Below the pieces are notes generated by a model, which searched no databases, was not told the origin of the DNA, and was given only the letters and a program-made list of their open reading frames with translations. The position numbers and the translations under genes were made by a program. A stretch of 64,000 bases of DNA from Achromobacter pestifer (GTDB lineage Bacteria; Pseudomonadota; Gammaproteobacteria; Burkholderiales; Burkholderiaceae_B): positions 682,001 to 746,000 of the forward strand of contig NZ_CADIJX010000001.1 of the NCBI RefSeq assembly GCF_902859625.1. Direction: 5' to 3'. Positions 7,288 to 14,779 of the stretch are shown here, piece after piece. Each line of letters opens with the position of its first letter. Position 1 is the first letter of the stretch.

Positions 7288-8556
7288 ATGACCTGTTCCG
7301 ACTCCGCCGTGCTCGACACCCCGGCCGCGGCCCCCATCCATCTTGAACGCCGTTGGCCCAAAGAGGGCTACACGCGCATCCCCAATTGGGTCTACACCGA
7401 CCCGGCCATCTTCCAGAAGGAAATGGACGTGTTCTTCGCCGGCCAGACCTGGAACTATGTGGGCCTGGCCTGCGAAGTACCCGAGGCCGGTTGCTACAAG
7501 CGCAACTGGATCGGCAACCGCCCGGTCATCATGGTTCGCACCGAAACGGGCGAGATCAACGTGCTGGAGAACCGCTGCGCGCATCGCGGCGCGCAGATCT
7601 GCTGGCACAACACCGGCAAGGTGACGGACTTCACGTGCCCCTATCACCAGTGGAATTACGACCTGAACGGCAACTTGCAAGGGGTACCGTTTCGCCGGGG
7701 CGCGATGGGCAAGGGCGGCATGCCCAAGGACTTCGACCCCAAGCAGAATGGCATCCGCAAGCTGCGCAGCGTGAATCGGGGCGGCTCCATCTGGGCCACC
7801 TTCTCTGAAGAAGCGCCCAGTTTTGAAGACTATTGCGGCGCGGAAGTGCTGGCCGAGATCGACCACATGCTGCCCGGCAAGCCGCTCAAGCTGCTGGGAT
7901 ATAGCCGCCAATTGATCCCCAGCAATTGGAAGATGTACCTGGAGAACCTGAAGGACCCGTACCACGCGACCTTGCTCCATACCTTCTACATCACGTTCGG
8001 CCTGTGGCGCGCGGATTCCAAGTCCGAGTGCATTCCCACTGGCGGCGGCGCGCACAGCGTGATGGTGTCGCACAACGAAGGCAAGAAGAAGACCACCGCC
8101 ACGACCGAAATGAGCCGGTTCCGCGACGACCTGGAACTGCTGGACCTGGAAACCGTGACCCCGCGCGCCGAGTTCAATCGAGGCCGGGTTGGCGGCGCGT
8201 GGGTGTTTCCTGCCGCCCAGTTCGGGATCCAGGCCAATTCGCTGAAGACCCGCCACGTGATCCCGCGCAGCCCCACGGAACACGAACTGGTGTTTACCTA
8301 CTACGGCTACGAAGACGACGACGAGGAAATGACGCGGCTCAGGCTCAAGCACGCCAACCTGCTGGGTCCCGCCGGCTTCGTGTCCATGGACGACAGCGAA
8401 ATGTTGAACCAGGTGCAGATAGGCGTCACCGGCTATCCGGAAGCGCGCGGCATCGTCGAAATGGGCGGCCGCGATACCGAACCCGCTGATTACATGGTCA
8501 CCGAAGTCTTGATCCGGTCGTTCTACGACTATTACCGCAAGGCAATGGGGCTCTGA
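7288..8556 (+). CDS. Rieske oxygenase large (alpha) subunit, salicylate 5-hydroxylase (NagG)-like
   Basis: 422 residues with both cofactor sites. The Rieske cluster is RCAHRGAQIC (C97, H99) and CPYHQW (C117, H120); the mononuclear iron site is ENLKDPYHATLLH with D223, H226 and H231. Segments such as WPKEGYTRIPNWVYTDPA, GVPFRRGAMGKGGMP and DFDPKQNGIRKLR are close to what I recall of NagG, the large subunit of the salicylate 5-hydroxylase that makes gentisate. The enzyme would insert oxygen into a benzoate-type ring using electrons from the downstream ferredoxin and reductase. A gentisate-like product would suit the cupin dioxygenase gene two places upstream. The exact substrate (salicylate, aminobenzoate or another acid) is inference. 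Confidence 0.92.
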   Translation: MTCSDSAVLDTPAAAPIHLERRWPKEGYTRIPNWVYTDPAIFQKEMDVFFAGQTWNYVGLACEVPEAGCYKRNWIGNRPVIMVRTETGEINVLENRCAHRGAQICWHNTGKVTDFTCPYHQWNYDLNGNLQGVPFRRGAMGKGGMPKDFDPKQNGIRKLRSVNRGGSIWATFSEEAPSFEDYCGAEVLAEIDHMLPGKPLKLLGYSRQLIPSNWKMYLENLKDPYHATLLHTFYITFGLWRADSKSECIPTGGGAHSVMVSHNEGKKKTTATTEMSRFRDDLELLDLETVTPRAEFNRGRVGGAWVFPAAQFGIQANSLKTRHVIPRSPTEHELVFTYYGYEDDDEEMTRLRLKHANLLGPAGFVSMDDSEMLNQVQIGVTGYPEARGIVEMGGRDTEPADYMVTEVLIRSFYDYYRKAMGL

Positions 8557-8558
8557 CC

Positions 8559-8879
8559 ATGGACATCTGGAAACCCGTTGCGCTGGTGTCGGACATCTCG
8601 CCCGATACCGGCACCCTGCGCGTCGAGCATGAAGGCGAGGGCGTCTGCCTGTACGACTTGCAAGGCGAAATCTGTGCCACGCAAGACCGCTGTCCGCACG
8701 GCAACGCCAGCCTGGCCGATGGCTACCTGGAGGACGGCACCATCGAATGTCCGCTGCACCAGGGCGTGTTCGACATCCGTACCGGCAAGCCGCAGTGCCC
8801 GCCCGTCACGACCGACCTGCGCCGCTACGACGTGCGCGTCGAGGCGGACACGGTGTACCTGAAGGCGGAGGCCGCGTGA
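8559..8879 (+). CDS. Rieske [2Fe-2S] ferredoxin of the ring-hydroxylating system
   Basis: 106 residues, a single Rieske domain. The cluster ligands are CPHG (C45, H47) and CPLHQG (C64, H67), with the linker SLADGYLEDGTIE and the tail FDIRTGKPQCPPVTTDLRRYDV typical of NagAb/BphF-type ferredoxins. It shuttles electrons from the reductase encoded next to the terminal oxygenase. It starts 2 bp after the alpha-subunit stop, and its own stop overlaps the GTG start of the reductase (GTGA), indicating tight translational coupling. Confidence 0.93.
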   Translation: MDIWKPVALVSDISPDTGTLRVEHEGEGVCLYDLQGEICATQDRCPHGNASLADGYLEDGTIECPLHQGVFDIRTGKPQCPPVTTDLRRYDVRVEADTVYLKAEAA

Positions 8880-10108
8880 ACACGGGCGCCATCGTCATCA
8901 TCGGGGCGGGGCAGGCGGGCGGTTGGGCCGCCACCACCTTGCGCGACCGCGGCTACAGCGGCCGCGTCGTGCTGCTGGGCGACGAGCCGCATGCGCCCTA
9001 TGAACGGCCGCCGTTGAGCAAGGCGGTGCTCAGCGGACAGGCGCCCGCCGAGAGCACCGAATTGTTTTCGGCGGAACGGCTGGCGGCCTTGAAGATTGAG
9101 TTTCTGCCAGGCATCGCGGCCAGCCGGCTAAGACTGGATGACAAGCAGGTGGACACCTCGGACGGCGCATCGATCGGCTATGACAAGCTGATCCTCTGTA
9201 CCGGCGGCCGCCCGATCGTGCCGCCCTTGCCAGGGCTGTCCTGTCCTGGCGTGCACGTCTTGCGTACCCGGGACGATGCGCTCCGTTTGCGCGCCCGATT
9301 GGGGCGCGGCAAGCATATCGTTGTCGTCGGCGGCGGCTGGATCGGCCTGGAAGTTGCCGCCACGGCGCGTCAAGCGGGCAGCAAGGTGACGGTGCTGGAG
9401 CAGGCCGCGCGCTTGTGCGCCCGCAGCGTGCAGCCCGGTGTGTCCGCGCACTTGGCCGCCTTGCATGCCGCGCACGGCGTCGACCTGCGGCTGGACGCAA
9501 GGCTGCTAGCGGTGCATGCAGGGGAAGCCGACGGAACGTCCGTGGCCGAACTGGCCGACGGCACGCAAATCGCGGCGGATGCCATCGTGCTGGGCGTTGG
9601 CCTGCAAGCCAATGATGCGCTGGCGCGCGAGGCCGGCATCGACTGCGATCGCGGCGTGCTGGTCGATGCATTCTGCCGGACGTCCGCTGCGGATGTCTAC
9701 GCGGCGGGCGACGTGGCCGTGTCGGTGCATCAAGGGGCCGGCGGCCGGGTGCGGCTGGAATCCTGGCAAAACGCGCAAGACCAGGGAACCGCCGCGGCCT
9801 TGTCCGCGCTGGGTGAAACGGCGCCATACCAGCCCACGGGTGCCGTCTGGTCGGAACAGTACGACGCCATGGTCCAGATCGTGGGCTTCCCGGCCCTTGC
9901 CGTCAGCGAAGTGCAACGCCCGCAAGCGGAAAGCCGTGCGCTGCTGTCGGTTTCCCTGGATACGGAAGGACGCATCGTGGGCGGCGTGACGGTGGACGCC
10001 GTGCGCGATTTGCGTCAATTGCGCAAGTGGATCGCGCAAGGCGCGGTCTTGGACCCGGCCTTGTTGCAGCGGCCGGACGTGCCGTTGGCCAATGCCCAAA
10101 TCGGATGA
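8876..10108 (+). CDS. Ferredoxin--NAD(P)+ reductase of the ring-hydroxylating system (FAD, BphA4 type)
   Basis: 410 residues from GTG at 8876, which overlaps the ferredoxin stop by 4 bp; an upstream in-frame start at 8747 would lie inside the ferredoxin gene. FAD is bound by IVIIGAGQAGG (6-16) and the DVYAAGDVAVSVHQ segment; NAD(P)H by IVVVGGGWIGLEVA. The segment YERPPLSKAVLSG is the typical BphA4/rubredoxin reductase motif, and a C-terminal dimer domain follows. It transfers electrons from NAD(P)H to the Rieske ferredoxin. With the three preceding genes it completes a class-III-like four-component oxygenase. Confidence 0.92.
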   Translation: MNTGAIVIIGAGQAGGWAATTLRDRGYSGRVVLLGDEPHAPYERPPLSKAVLSGQAPAESTELFSAERLAALKIEFLPGIAASRLRLDDKQVDTSDGASIGYDKLILCTGGRPIVPPLPGLSCPGVHVLRTRDDALRLRARLGRGKHIVVVGGGWIGLEVAATARQAGSKVTVLEQAARLCARSVQPGVSAHLAALHAAHGVDLRLDARLLAVHAGEADGTSVAELADGTQIAADAIVLGVGLQANDALAREAGIDCDRGVLVDAFCRTSAADVYAAGDVAVSVHQGAGGRVRLESWQNAQDQGTAAALSALGETAPYQPTGAVWSEQYDAMVQIVGFPALAVSEVQRPQAESRALLSVSLDTEGRIVGGVTVDAVRDLRQLRKWIAQGAVLDPALLQRPDVPLANAQIG

Positions 10109-10115
10109 TTGCCCC

Positions 10116-10547
10116 ATGACTGGAACCATCAACTATTCAGATCAGGCCATGCAGGCGAAGGCGGCCTGCGAGGACGTCGTCCTGCGCTTCTTTCATGCGC
10201 TGGACACCCGTCGCCACGAGGCGGCCGCCGCCTTGATGGCGAAAGACGGTGTCTGGATGCGGCAAGGCCGCCGCTTGTCCGGCCCGGAGGAAGTCCTGGC
10301 GGCGCTGAACGCGCGCGCACCGGAACGCAGCACCTGCCACGTCATCACCAACCTGCGGTTGGCCGACCTGGGCGAGACCGAGGCAACCGTCATCTACTTC
10401 CTGACCGCCTACGACAGCGTGCCAGCAGAGCAGGGCGGGGCGCCCAGATTGGTGTCCATCCGCGAATGCCGCGACATCCTTCGCAAGACAGAAGAAGGCT
10501 GGCGCTTGGCCGACAAGAGCAGCCGGCGCCACCTGCCACCCGAATAA
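10116..10547 (+). CDS. NTF2-like (SnoaL-type) protein of the aromatic operon
   Basis: 143 residues from ATG 10116, 7 bp after the reductase stop; an in-frame ATG at 10092 would overlap that gene. The pattern [35 protein letters not shown], followed by beta strands ([21 protein letters not shown]) and a closing [19 protein letters not shown], is a compact NTF2/SnoaL cone. Such domains occur as oxygenase beta subunits, as isomerases and as small hydrolases. Since the operon already encodes a beta subunit, this one may catalyse an isomerisation or dehydration of a ring-fission intermediate. No specific function can be assigned from sequence. Confidence 0.75.
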   Translation: MTGTINYSDQAMQAKAACEDVVLRFFHALDTRRHEAAAALMAKDGVWMRQGRRLSGPEEVLAALNARAPERSTCHVITNLRLADLGETEATVIYFLTAYDSVPAEQGGAPRLVSIRECRDILRKTEEGWRLADKSSRRHLPPE

Positions 10548-10569
10548 AAACACCCCCAAGGAGACATAC

Positions 10570-11370
10570 ATGGATGCCACAACAATAAAAGCCCTGGCGC
10601 TACGGCTGGATCAGGCAGAACAAAGCCGATCCCAGGTCCGCCAGCTGTCGCTGGATCACCCCGACATCACGATCGCCGATGCCTACGCGATTCAGCGCGC
10701 GTGGGTCGAGCACAAGATCGCCTCTGGCCGGCGCCTGGTCGGCCACAAGATCGGACTGACCTCGCGCGCCATGCAACTGTCGTCGCAAATCGACGAGCCC
10801 GACTATGGCGCGCTGCTGGACGACATGCTGTTTGCCGACGGCGCTGAAATCCCGCGCGACCGATTCATCGTCCCGCGCGTAGAAGTAGAACTGGCTTTCA
10901 TCCTGGACCGCCCGCTGAAGGGACCCGGCGTGACGCTGTTCGACGTGCTGGACGCCGTTCGTTACGTGATCCCGGCATTGGAAATCATCGATGCCAGGTC
11001 GCATCAGATCGACCCTGATTCCAAGCGGCCGCGCAAGGTGTTCGACACCATTGCCGACAACGCGGCAAACGCCGGCGTCGTCATGGGCGGTCGACCGGTG
11101 CGCGTGGGCGATCTGGACCTGCGCTGGGTGGGCGCGATGATGTCGCGCAACGCGGTCATCGAAGAAACGGGGTTGGCGGCAGGGGTGTTGAACCATCCGG
11201 CCAATGGCGTCGTATGGCTGGCCAACAAGCTGGGAGAGCACGACGTAACACTCGAAGCAGGGCAGATCATCCTTAGCGGATCGTTCACCCGCCCGGTGTT
11301 CGCGCAGGGCGGCGACACCTTCCATGTGGACTACGGGCCGCTCGGCTCGGTCAGTTGCCGCTTTGTCTGA
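10570..11370 (+). CDS. 2-oxo-hept-3-ene-1,7-dioate hydratase family protein (HpaH-like)
   Basis: 266 residues from ATG 10570 with an AAGGAG site, matching the usual HpaH length. Family segments are [26 protein letters not shown], the metal-binding [12 protein letters not shown] and [14 protein letters not shown]. HpaH adds water to 2-oxohept-3-ene-1,7-dioate, the C7 intermediate of homoprotocatechuate meta-cleavage; relatives (MhpD, DmpE, XylJ) hydrate vinylpyruvates, and decarboxylases of the same fold exist. Direct cleavage of salicylate by a gentisate-like dioxygenase yields a C7 oxodienedioate, so an HpaH-like hydratase would be a chemically sensible next step here. No matching aldolase (HpaI) is in the window. 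Confidence 0.85.
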   Translation: MDATTIKALALRLDQAEQSRSQVRQLSLDHPDITIADAYAIQRAWVEHKIASGRRLVGHKIGLTSRAMQLSSQIDEPDYGALLDDMLFADGAEIPRDRFIVPRVEVELAFILDRPLKGPGVTLFDVLDAVRYVIPALEIIDARSHQIDPDSKRPRKVFDTIADNAANAGVVMGGRPVRVGDLDLRWVGAMMSRNAVIEETGLAAGVLNHPANGVVWLANKLGEHDVTLEAGQIILSGSFTRPVFAQGGDTFHVDYGPLGSVSCRFV

Positions 11371-11478
11371 AGTCACAGTCAGGAGACACCACACGACCCG
11401 ATAAGCGGTATCAGGCAAGCGCGCCGACACCCCTAGAACAGAGCGGATGCGCCGAAGAAATTACTCAGGAGACAACCC

Positions 11479-12462
11479 ATGAAACCCTCTAAAACACTGA
11501 ATCTCACGGTGGCGGCCGTCTGCGCGTCACTGATGTCCACCGCCGTGATGGCACAACAGGCCGCGTGGCCCACGCATGCGATCACGTTGGTGGTGCCTTT
11601 CGCAGCGGGCGGCGGCGGCGACACGCTGGCGCGGCTGGTGGCCGAACCCCTGTCGCGCGAACTGGGCCAATCCATCATCGTGGAAAACCGGCCCGGCGCG
11701 GGCGGCAATATCGGCACGTCCATCGCCGCGCGGGCCAACCCGGACGGCTATACGCTGTCCTATGGCACCAACGGCACGCAAGCCACCAATCACTGGCTAT
11801 ATAAGTCGCCGGGCTACGCGCCCAGCGATTTCGAGCCGATTTCCCGCTTCACCGTCATTGCCGCGGCGTTGGTCGTGAACGGCACGGATGACCGCTTCAA
11901 ATCGCTGGCCCAATTGCTGGACTACGCCAAATCCCACCCGGGGGAATTGACCTGTGGATCGGCGGGCAACGGCACGTCGTCCCACCTGGCCTGTGAGTTG
12001 CTGAATCAGATGGCAGGCATCAAGGTCATGCATATCCCCTACAAAGGCGGCGGCGCCGCCATGACGGACCTGCTGGGCGGCCGAATCTCGTTCCTGATCG
12101 ACGTCATGCCCAATGTGTCGGGGCAGATCGCCGCCGGCAAACTGCGGGCGCTGGGCGTGACGACTCCCCAACGAGTGGCATCCAATCCCGATATTCCGAC
12201 GATCAACGAAGCGGGGGTGAAGGGGTATGAATTCTTCGCCTGGGATGGCCTGTATGCGCCCAAAGGCACGCCGGTTGCCGTGCTGGACAAGCTGAACGCC
12301 GCCGTCCGCCAGGCGCTGCAACGGCCTGAAGTGAAGCAAGCGCTGGAATCCCGCGGCGCGATCCCGTCACCGACGTCGCGCCAGTCGCTGGCGGAGTTTG
12401 GCGCCGAGGAATACACGCGGCTGGGCAAGGTGGTGAAGACGGCAGGTGCGGCGATCGATTGA
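11479..12462 (+). CDS. Bug family tripartite tricarboxylate transporter receptor (TctC-like)
   Basis: 327 residues from ATG 11479 with AGGAG upstream. A Sec signal peptide is clear (about residues 1-25, cleavage after VMA, before QQAAWP). The mature protein has ITLVVPFAAGGGGDTLARLVAEPLSRELGQSIIVENRPGAGGNIG, the Bug ligand-loop signature, and the closing MTDLLGGRISFLIDV segment. These periplasmic proteins bind carboxylates and usually lack linked membrane genes, as here. It lies 108 bp after the hydratase on the same strand, so it is probably the high-affinity receptor for the aromatic acid handled by this operon or for a related carboxylate. Confidence 0.92.
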   Translation: MKPSKTLNLTVAAVCASLMSTAVMAQQAAWPTHAITLVVPFAAGGGGDTLARLVAEPLSRELGQSIIVENRPGAGGNIGTSIAARANPDGYTLSYGTNGTQATNHWLYKSPGYAPSDFEPISRFTVIAAALVVNGTDDRFKSLAQLLDYAKSHPGELTCGSAGNGTSSHLACELLNQMAGIKVMHIPYKGGGAAMTDLLGGRISFLIDVMPNVSGQIAAGKLRALGVTTPQRVASNPDIPTINEAGVKGYEFFAWDGLYAPKGTPVAVLDKLNAAVRQALQRPEVKQALESRGAIPSPTSRQSLAEFGAEEYTRLGKVVKTAGAAID

Positions 12463-12791
12463 TAAAAGTAGTCAGACGACATGGCTGTGAACCGGCCGCG
12501 CTTGTTGCTTCAACGATACAAAAAGTGCGAAATGGTGCAAATATTCAGAATAATTAGAAAGAATAATGCGATCATTTCTACACAACATGTCGTCTTCTGC
12601 ACCCGCTTAGCGTAGGTCCCGATGTCTATCGTTGCTGCCCCCACGGGGCAGCATTCGCCTTGGCTAACTCAACGTTTGACTTGAGCAACGGCCACCAGGC
12701 ACAGCCGTTCATCACCTTGAATTGGTGGCACAGCAACGCGGGCAGCTATACGTAGTGACGTTCGATCCGCCAGTTCTTTAGCCGGAAGGCG
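12463..12791. other. Gene-free stretch after the aromatic operon
   Basis: About 330 bp between the Bug gene and the convergent tetR stop. It is more AT-rich at 12520-12590 than its surroundings. I see no convincing open frame, RNA gene or recognisable transposase fragment. The only clear structure is the hairpin at 12634-12652, listed separately. Confidence 0.6.
12634..12652 (+). terminator. Hairpin, possible terminator of the aromatic operon
   Basis: GCTGCCCC (12634-12641) pairs perfectly with GGGGCAGC (12645-12652) across a CAC loop, a strong 8-bp GC stem. The bases after it (ATTCGCCTT) are not a proper T-tract and the hairpin lies about 170 bp past the Bug stop, so it may be a 3' stability structure rather than an efficient terminator. 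Confidence 0.4.
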
Positions 12792-13538
12792 CTATCCGTC
12801 GATGACGAGTTTGCCTGACGGGGGAATAGGCTTCGTGATCCGATTGGCAACTTCTTCAGAGATGGGAGCCGCCAATGCTCCCCTCAGCATGTCGATGAGA
12901 TTCTCGATAGCGCGATGAATGTCGAATGACTGCCCGGATTTGCTGCGCCTGGCGCTTAGACGCTCATAGTCGGCCAACGCAAACATCATGAAGCTGATGA
13001 TAGCGAGCCAACGTTGCCTCAAGATCGGTCCAGGGACGTTTGGCAGTGCCACCTCAACCAGTTCAAAAACCCGTCGAAAGCCCCGGTCCACCTCTGCTGA
13101 ACTTGCGCCGAGGTCAATGTCGGGATGCAACTGCGTTGCCGCGAGAAAACGGTTGTATGTGTTTTTTTTCTCAGTCACCAGCTTCATCGCAAGAGGCCAC
13201 ACCAGTGCCTCGACCAATGCCCGCAAATCGGTGTATCTCCCGGATGTGTAGAGCTGATCGACGTAGTCATTGCGCAATACATTGACCTCTTGCATCCCTG
13301 CGTCAAGGATGGCCTGAATCAGGGCCTCCTTGGATCCGAAATGATAGGCGAGGGCGGAATTATTTTTCTGCCCTGCTTCTCTTGCGATCTCACGAAATGA
13401 AACGGCATCGATGCCGCGCTCGGCAAACAGACGTTGAGCTGTAGCGATGAGGGCGACGGCACTCTCTTTCCCTCTCGACGCTGGCACGCGAGAGGATGGC
13501 TTGGTCGTCGGCGGACTTGCTTTGGCAGGTGTAGGCAT
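12792..13538 (-). CDS. TetR/AcrR family transcriptional regulator
   Basis: 248 residues. After a basic, proline-rich tail of about 25 residues comes the TetR DNA-binding domain: ALIATAQRLFAERGIDAVSFREIAREAGQKNNSALAYHFGSKEALIQAIL. The C-terminal ligand domain is helical, with no recognisable specific motif. It diverges from the alcohol dehydrogenase gene at 13680, and the 140 bp between them hold a strong palindrome (13611-13628) over a promoter. It most likely represses the dehydrogenase-alkylsulfatase-Bug genes until an alkyl sulfate, alcohol or acid inducer binds. Confidence 0.88.
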   Translation of the reverse strand: MPTPAKASPPTTKPSSRVPASRGKESAVALIATAQRLFAERGIDAVSFREIAREAGQKNNSALAYHFGSKEALIQAILDAGMQEVNVLRNDYVDQLYTSGRYTDLRALVEALVWPLAMKLVTEKKNTYNRFLAATQLHPDIDLGASSAEVDRGFRRVFELVEVALPNVPGPILRQRWLAIISFMMFALADYERLSARRSKSGQSFDIHRAIENLIDMLRGALAAPISEEVANRITKPIPPSGKLVIDG

Positions 13539-13601
13539 GACTGGAGCGCAGTGTCAGATCTGTTGCGATTGTACGGCGCATTTCAAATTTAAGTCACATC
13601 A

Positions 13602-13631
13602 TTGATTTTTTTAAGTCATGTGACTTAAACT
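13602..13631 (+). promoter_or_regulatory. Promoter with TetR-type operator upstream of the dehydrogenase gene
   Basis: TTAAGTCA (13611-13618) and TGACTTAA (13621-13628) form a perfect 8-bp inverted repeat with a 2-bp centre. It sits between a candidate -35 (TTGATT, 13602-13607) and -10 (TAAACT, 13626-13631, 18-bp spacer). A single further half-site, TTAAGTCA, lies at 13589-13596 on the tetR side. Binding by the divergent TetR protein is the obvious expectation. Confidence 0.6.
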
Positions 13632-13679
13632 AAAAATTCTTGGTGGCGCCGCCTTACGACGCAACAGATTGGAGACAGC

Positions 13680-14756
13680 ATGCTGAGCTACGAAGTAACC
13701 GAACACGGCAAGCCTTTGCAGGTCCGCCTGCGCGAGACGCCGAAACCCTCTGGCACCGAGATCGTGGTGCGGATCACGCATTCGGGTGTGTGCCACTCCG
13801 ACGTCCACCTCTGGCACGGCTACTTCGATCTGGGGGAGGGCAAACGTGCCTATCTCAAGGACCGGGGTCTGAATCCGCCGTTGACGCTTGGACACGAGCC
13901 GCTGGGCATCGTTGAGGCGGTCGGTCCGGATGCTCGCGGTGTGGCGGTTGGGGACAGGCGCGTGGTTTACCCGTGGATAGGCTGCGGCAAATGCTGGGCT
14001 TGCGATGAAGGCCTGTCCACGCTGTGCGCCACCCCCAGAAATGTGGGTATCGCCACGCCAGGTGCGTTCGCCACGCATCTACTCGTGCCGGATCCGAAGT
14101 ATCTGGTCGATGTCTCCGGAATCGACCATGCGTTCGCCGCCACACTGGCGTGTTCCGGGGTCACCTGCCACTCCGCCATTGCGAAGGCAATTCCGCAGAT
14201 GCGGACAGACGACTGGATCACCGTCATCGGTTGTGGCGGTCTCGGGCTGCTTGCCATTTCCATGTTGAAGGGCATGGGGTTCCGGAACATCGTGGCTTGC
14301 GATATCGACGACAGCAAACTGGACGCGGCAAAGGAGCAGGGCGCTGCACGAACGGTTCGCAGTGACGGCCCGCAGGCACATGACGCACTGAACCAAGCCA
14401 CGCATGGACGTCTGGCTGCGGCCATTGATTTCGTTGGCATGCCCTCAACGTTCAACCTGCCTTATTCCGTCTTGCGCAAAGGCGGAACATACGTACTGGT
14501 AGGGCTGCATGGCGGAGGAGTTTCCTTGCCTTTGCCTCCCGTGGCCCAGAGGTCCATCGCCATTGTCGGTTCGTTTGTCGGGACATTGAACGACCTGCAT
14601 GGCGTCGTCGAACTTGCCAAGGCCGGGAAGCTGCAAGCCCCTCCAATCACTGTCAAAGCCCCTGGCGAGATCAGCAACATTCTCCAAGAACTGAACCAGC
14701 ACCGCGGTGTGGGCCGAACCGTGCTGGACTTCACCCACACCCCGGCTAACGCCTGA
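13680..14756 (+). CDS. Zinc-dependent alcohol dehydrogenase (MDR superfamily)
   Basis: 358 residues. The catalytic zinc site is GVCHSD (C38) with GHE (H72), the structural zinc loop is CGKCWACDEGLSTLC (C102, C105, C108, C116), and the NAD site is VIGCGGLGLLAISMLKGMG. All motifs of a tetrameric bacterial alcohol dehydrogenase are intact. It would oxidise a primary alcohol to an aldehyde in the cytosol. Directly followed by an alkylsulfatase, it probably handles the long-chain alcohol released from alkyl sulfates, as proposed for other sulfatase-linked dehydrogenases. Other alcohols remain possible. It is separated from the sulfatase gene by 23 bp. Confidence 0.9.
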   Translation: MLSYEVTEHGKPLQVRLRETPKPSGTEIVVRITHSGVCHSDVHLWHGYFDLGEGKRAYLKDRGLNPPLTLGHEPLGIVEAVGPDARGVAVGDRRVVYPWIGCGKCWACDEGLSTLCATPRNVGIATPGAFATHLLVPDPKYLVDVSGIDHAFAATLACSGVTCHSAIAKAIPQMRTDDWITVIGCGGLGLLAISMLKGMGFRNIVACDIDDSKLDAAKEQGAARTVRSDGPQAHDALNQATHGRLAAAIDFVGMPSTFNLPYSVLRKGGTYVLVGLHGGGVSLPLPPVAQRSIAIVGSFVGTLNDLHGVVELAKAGKLQAPPITVKAPGEISNILQELNQHRGVGRTVLDFTHTPANA

Positions 14757-14779
14757 CACCTGCCATTGGTGGATTGAAC

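Noticed and set aside
6487-8352. Minus-strand open frame of 621 codons opposite the Rieske oxygenase genes
   Set aside because: It lies antisense to two clear genes, has low-complexity His/Arg/Val-rich translation and no family motif; typical shadow in high-GC DNA.
12463-12791. Possible transposase remnant
   Set aside because: Short translated pieces did not resemble a family I could name, and no terminal repeats or target duplications were seen.
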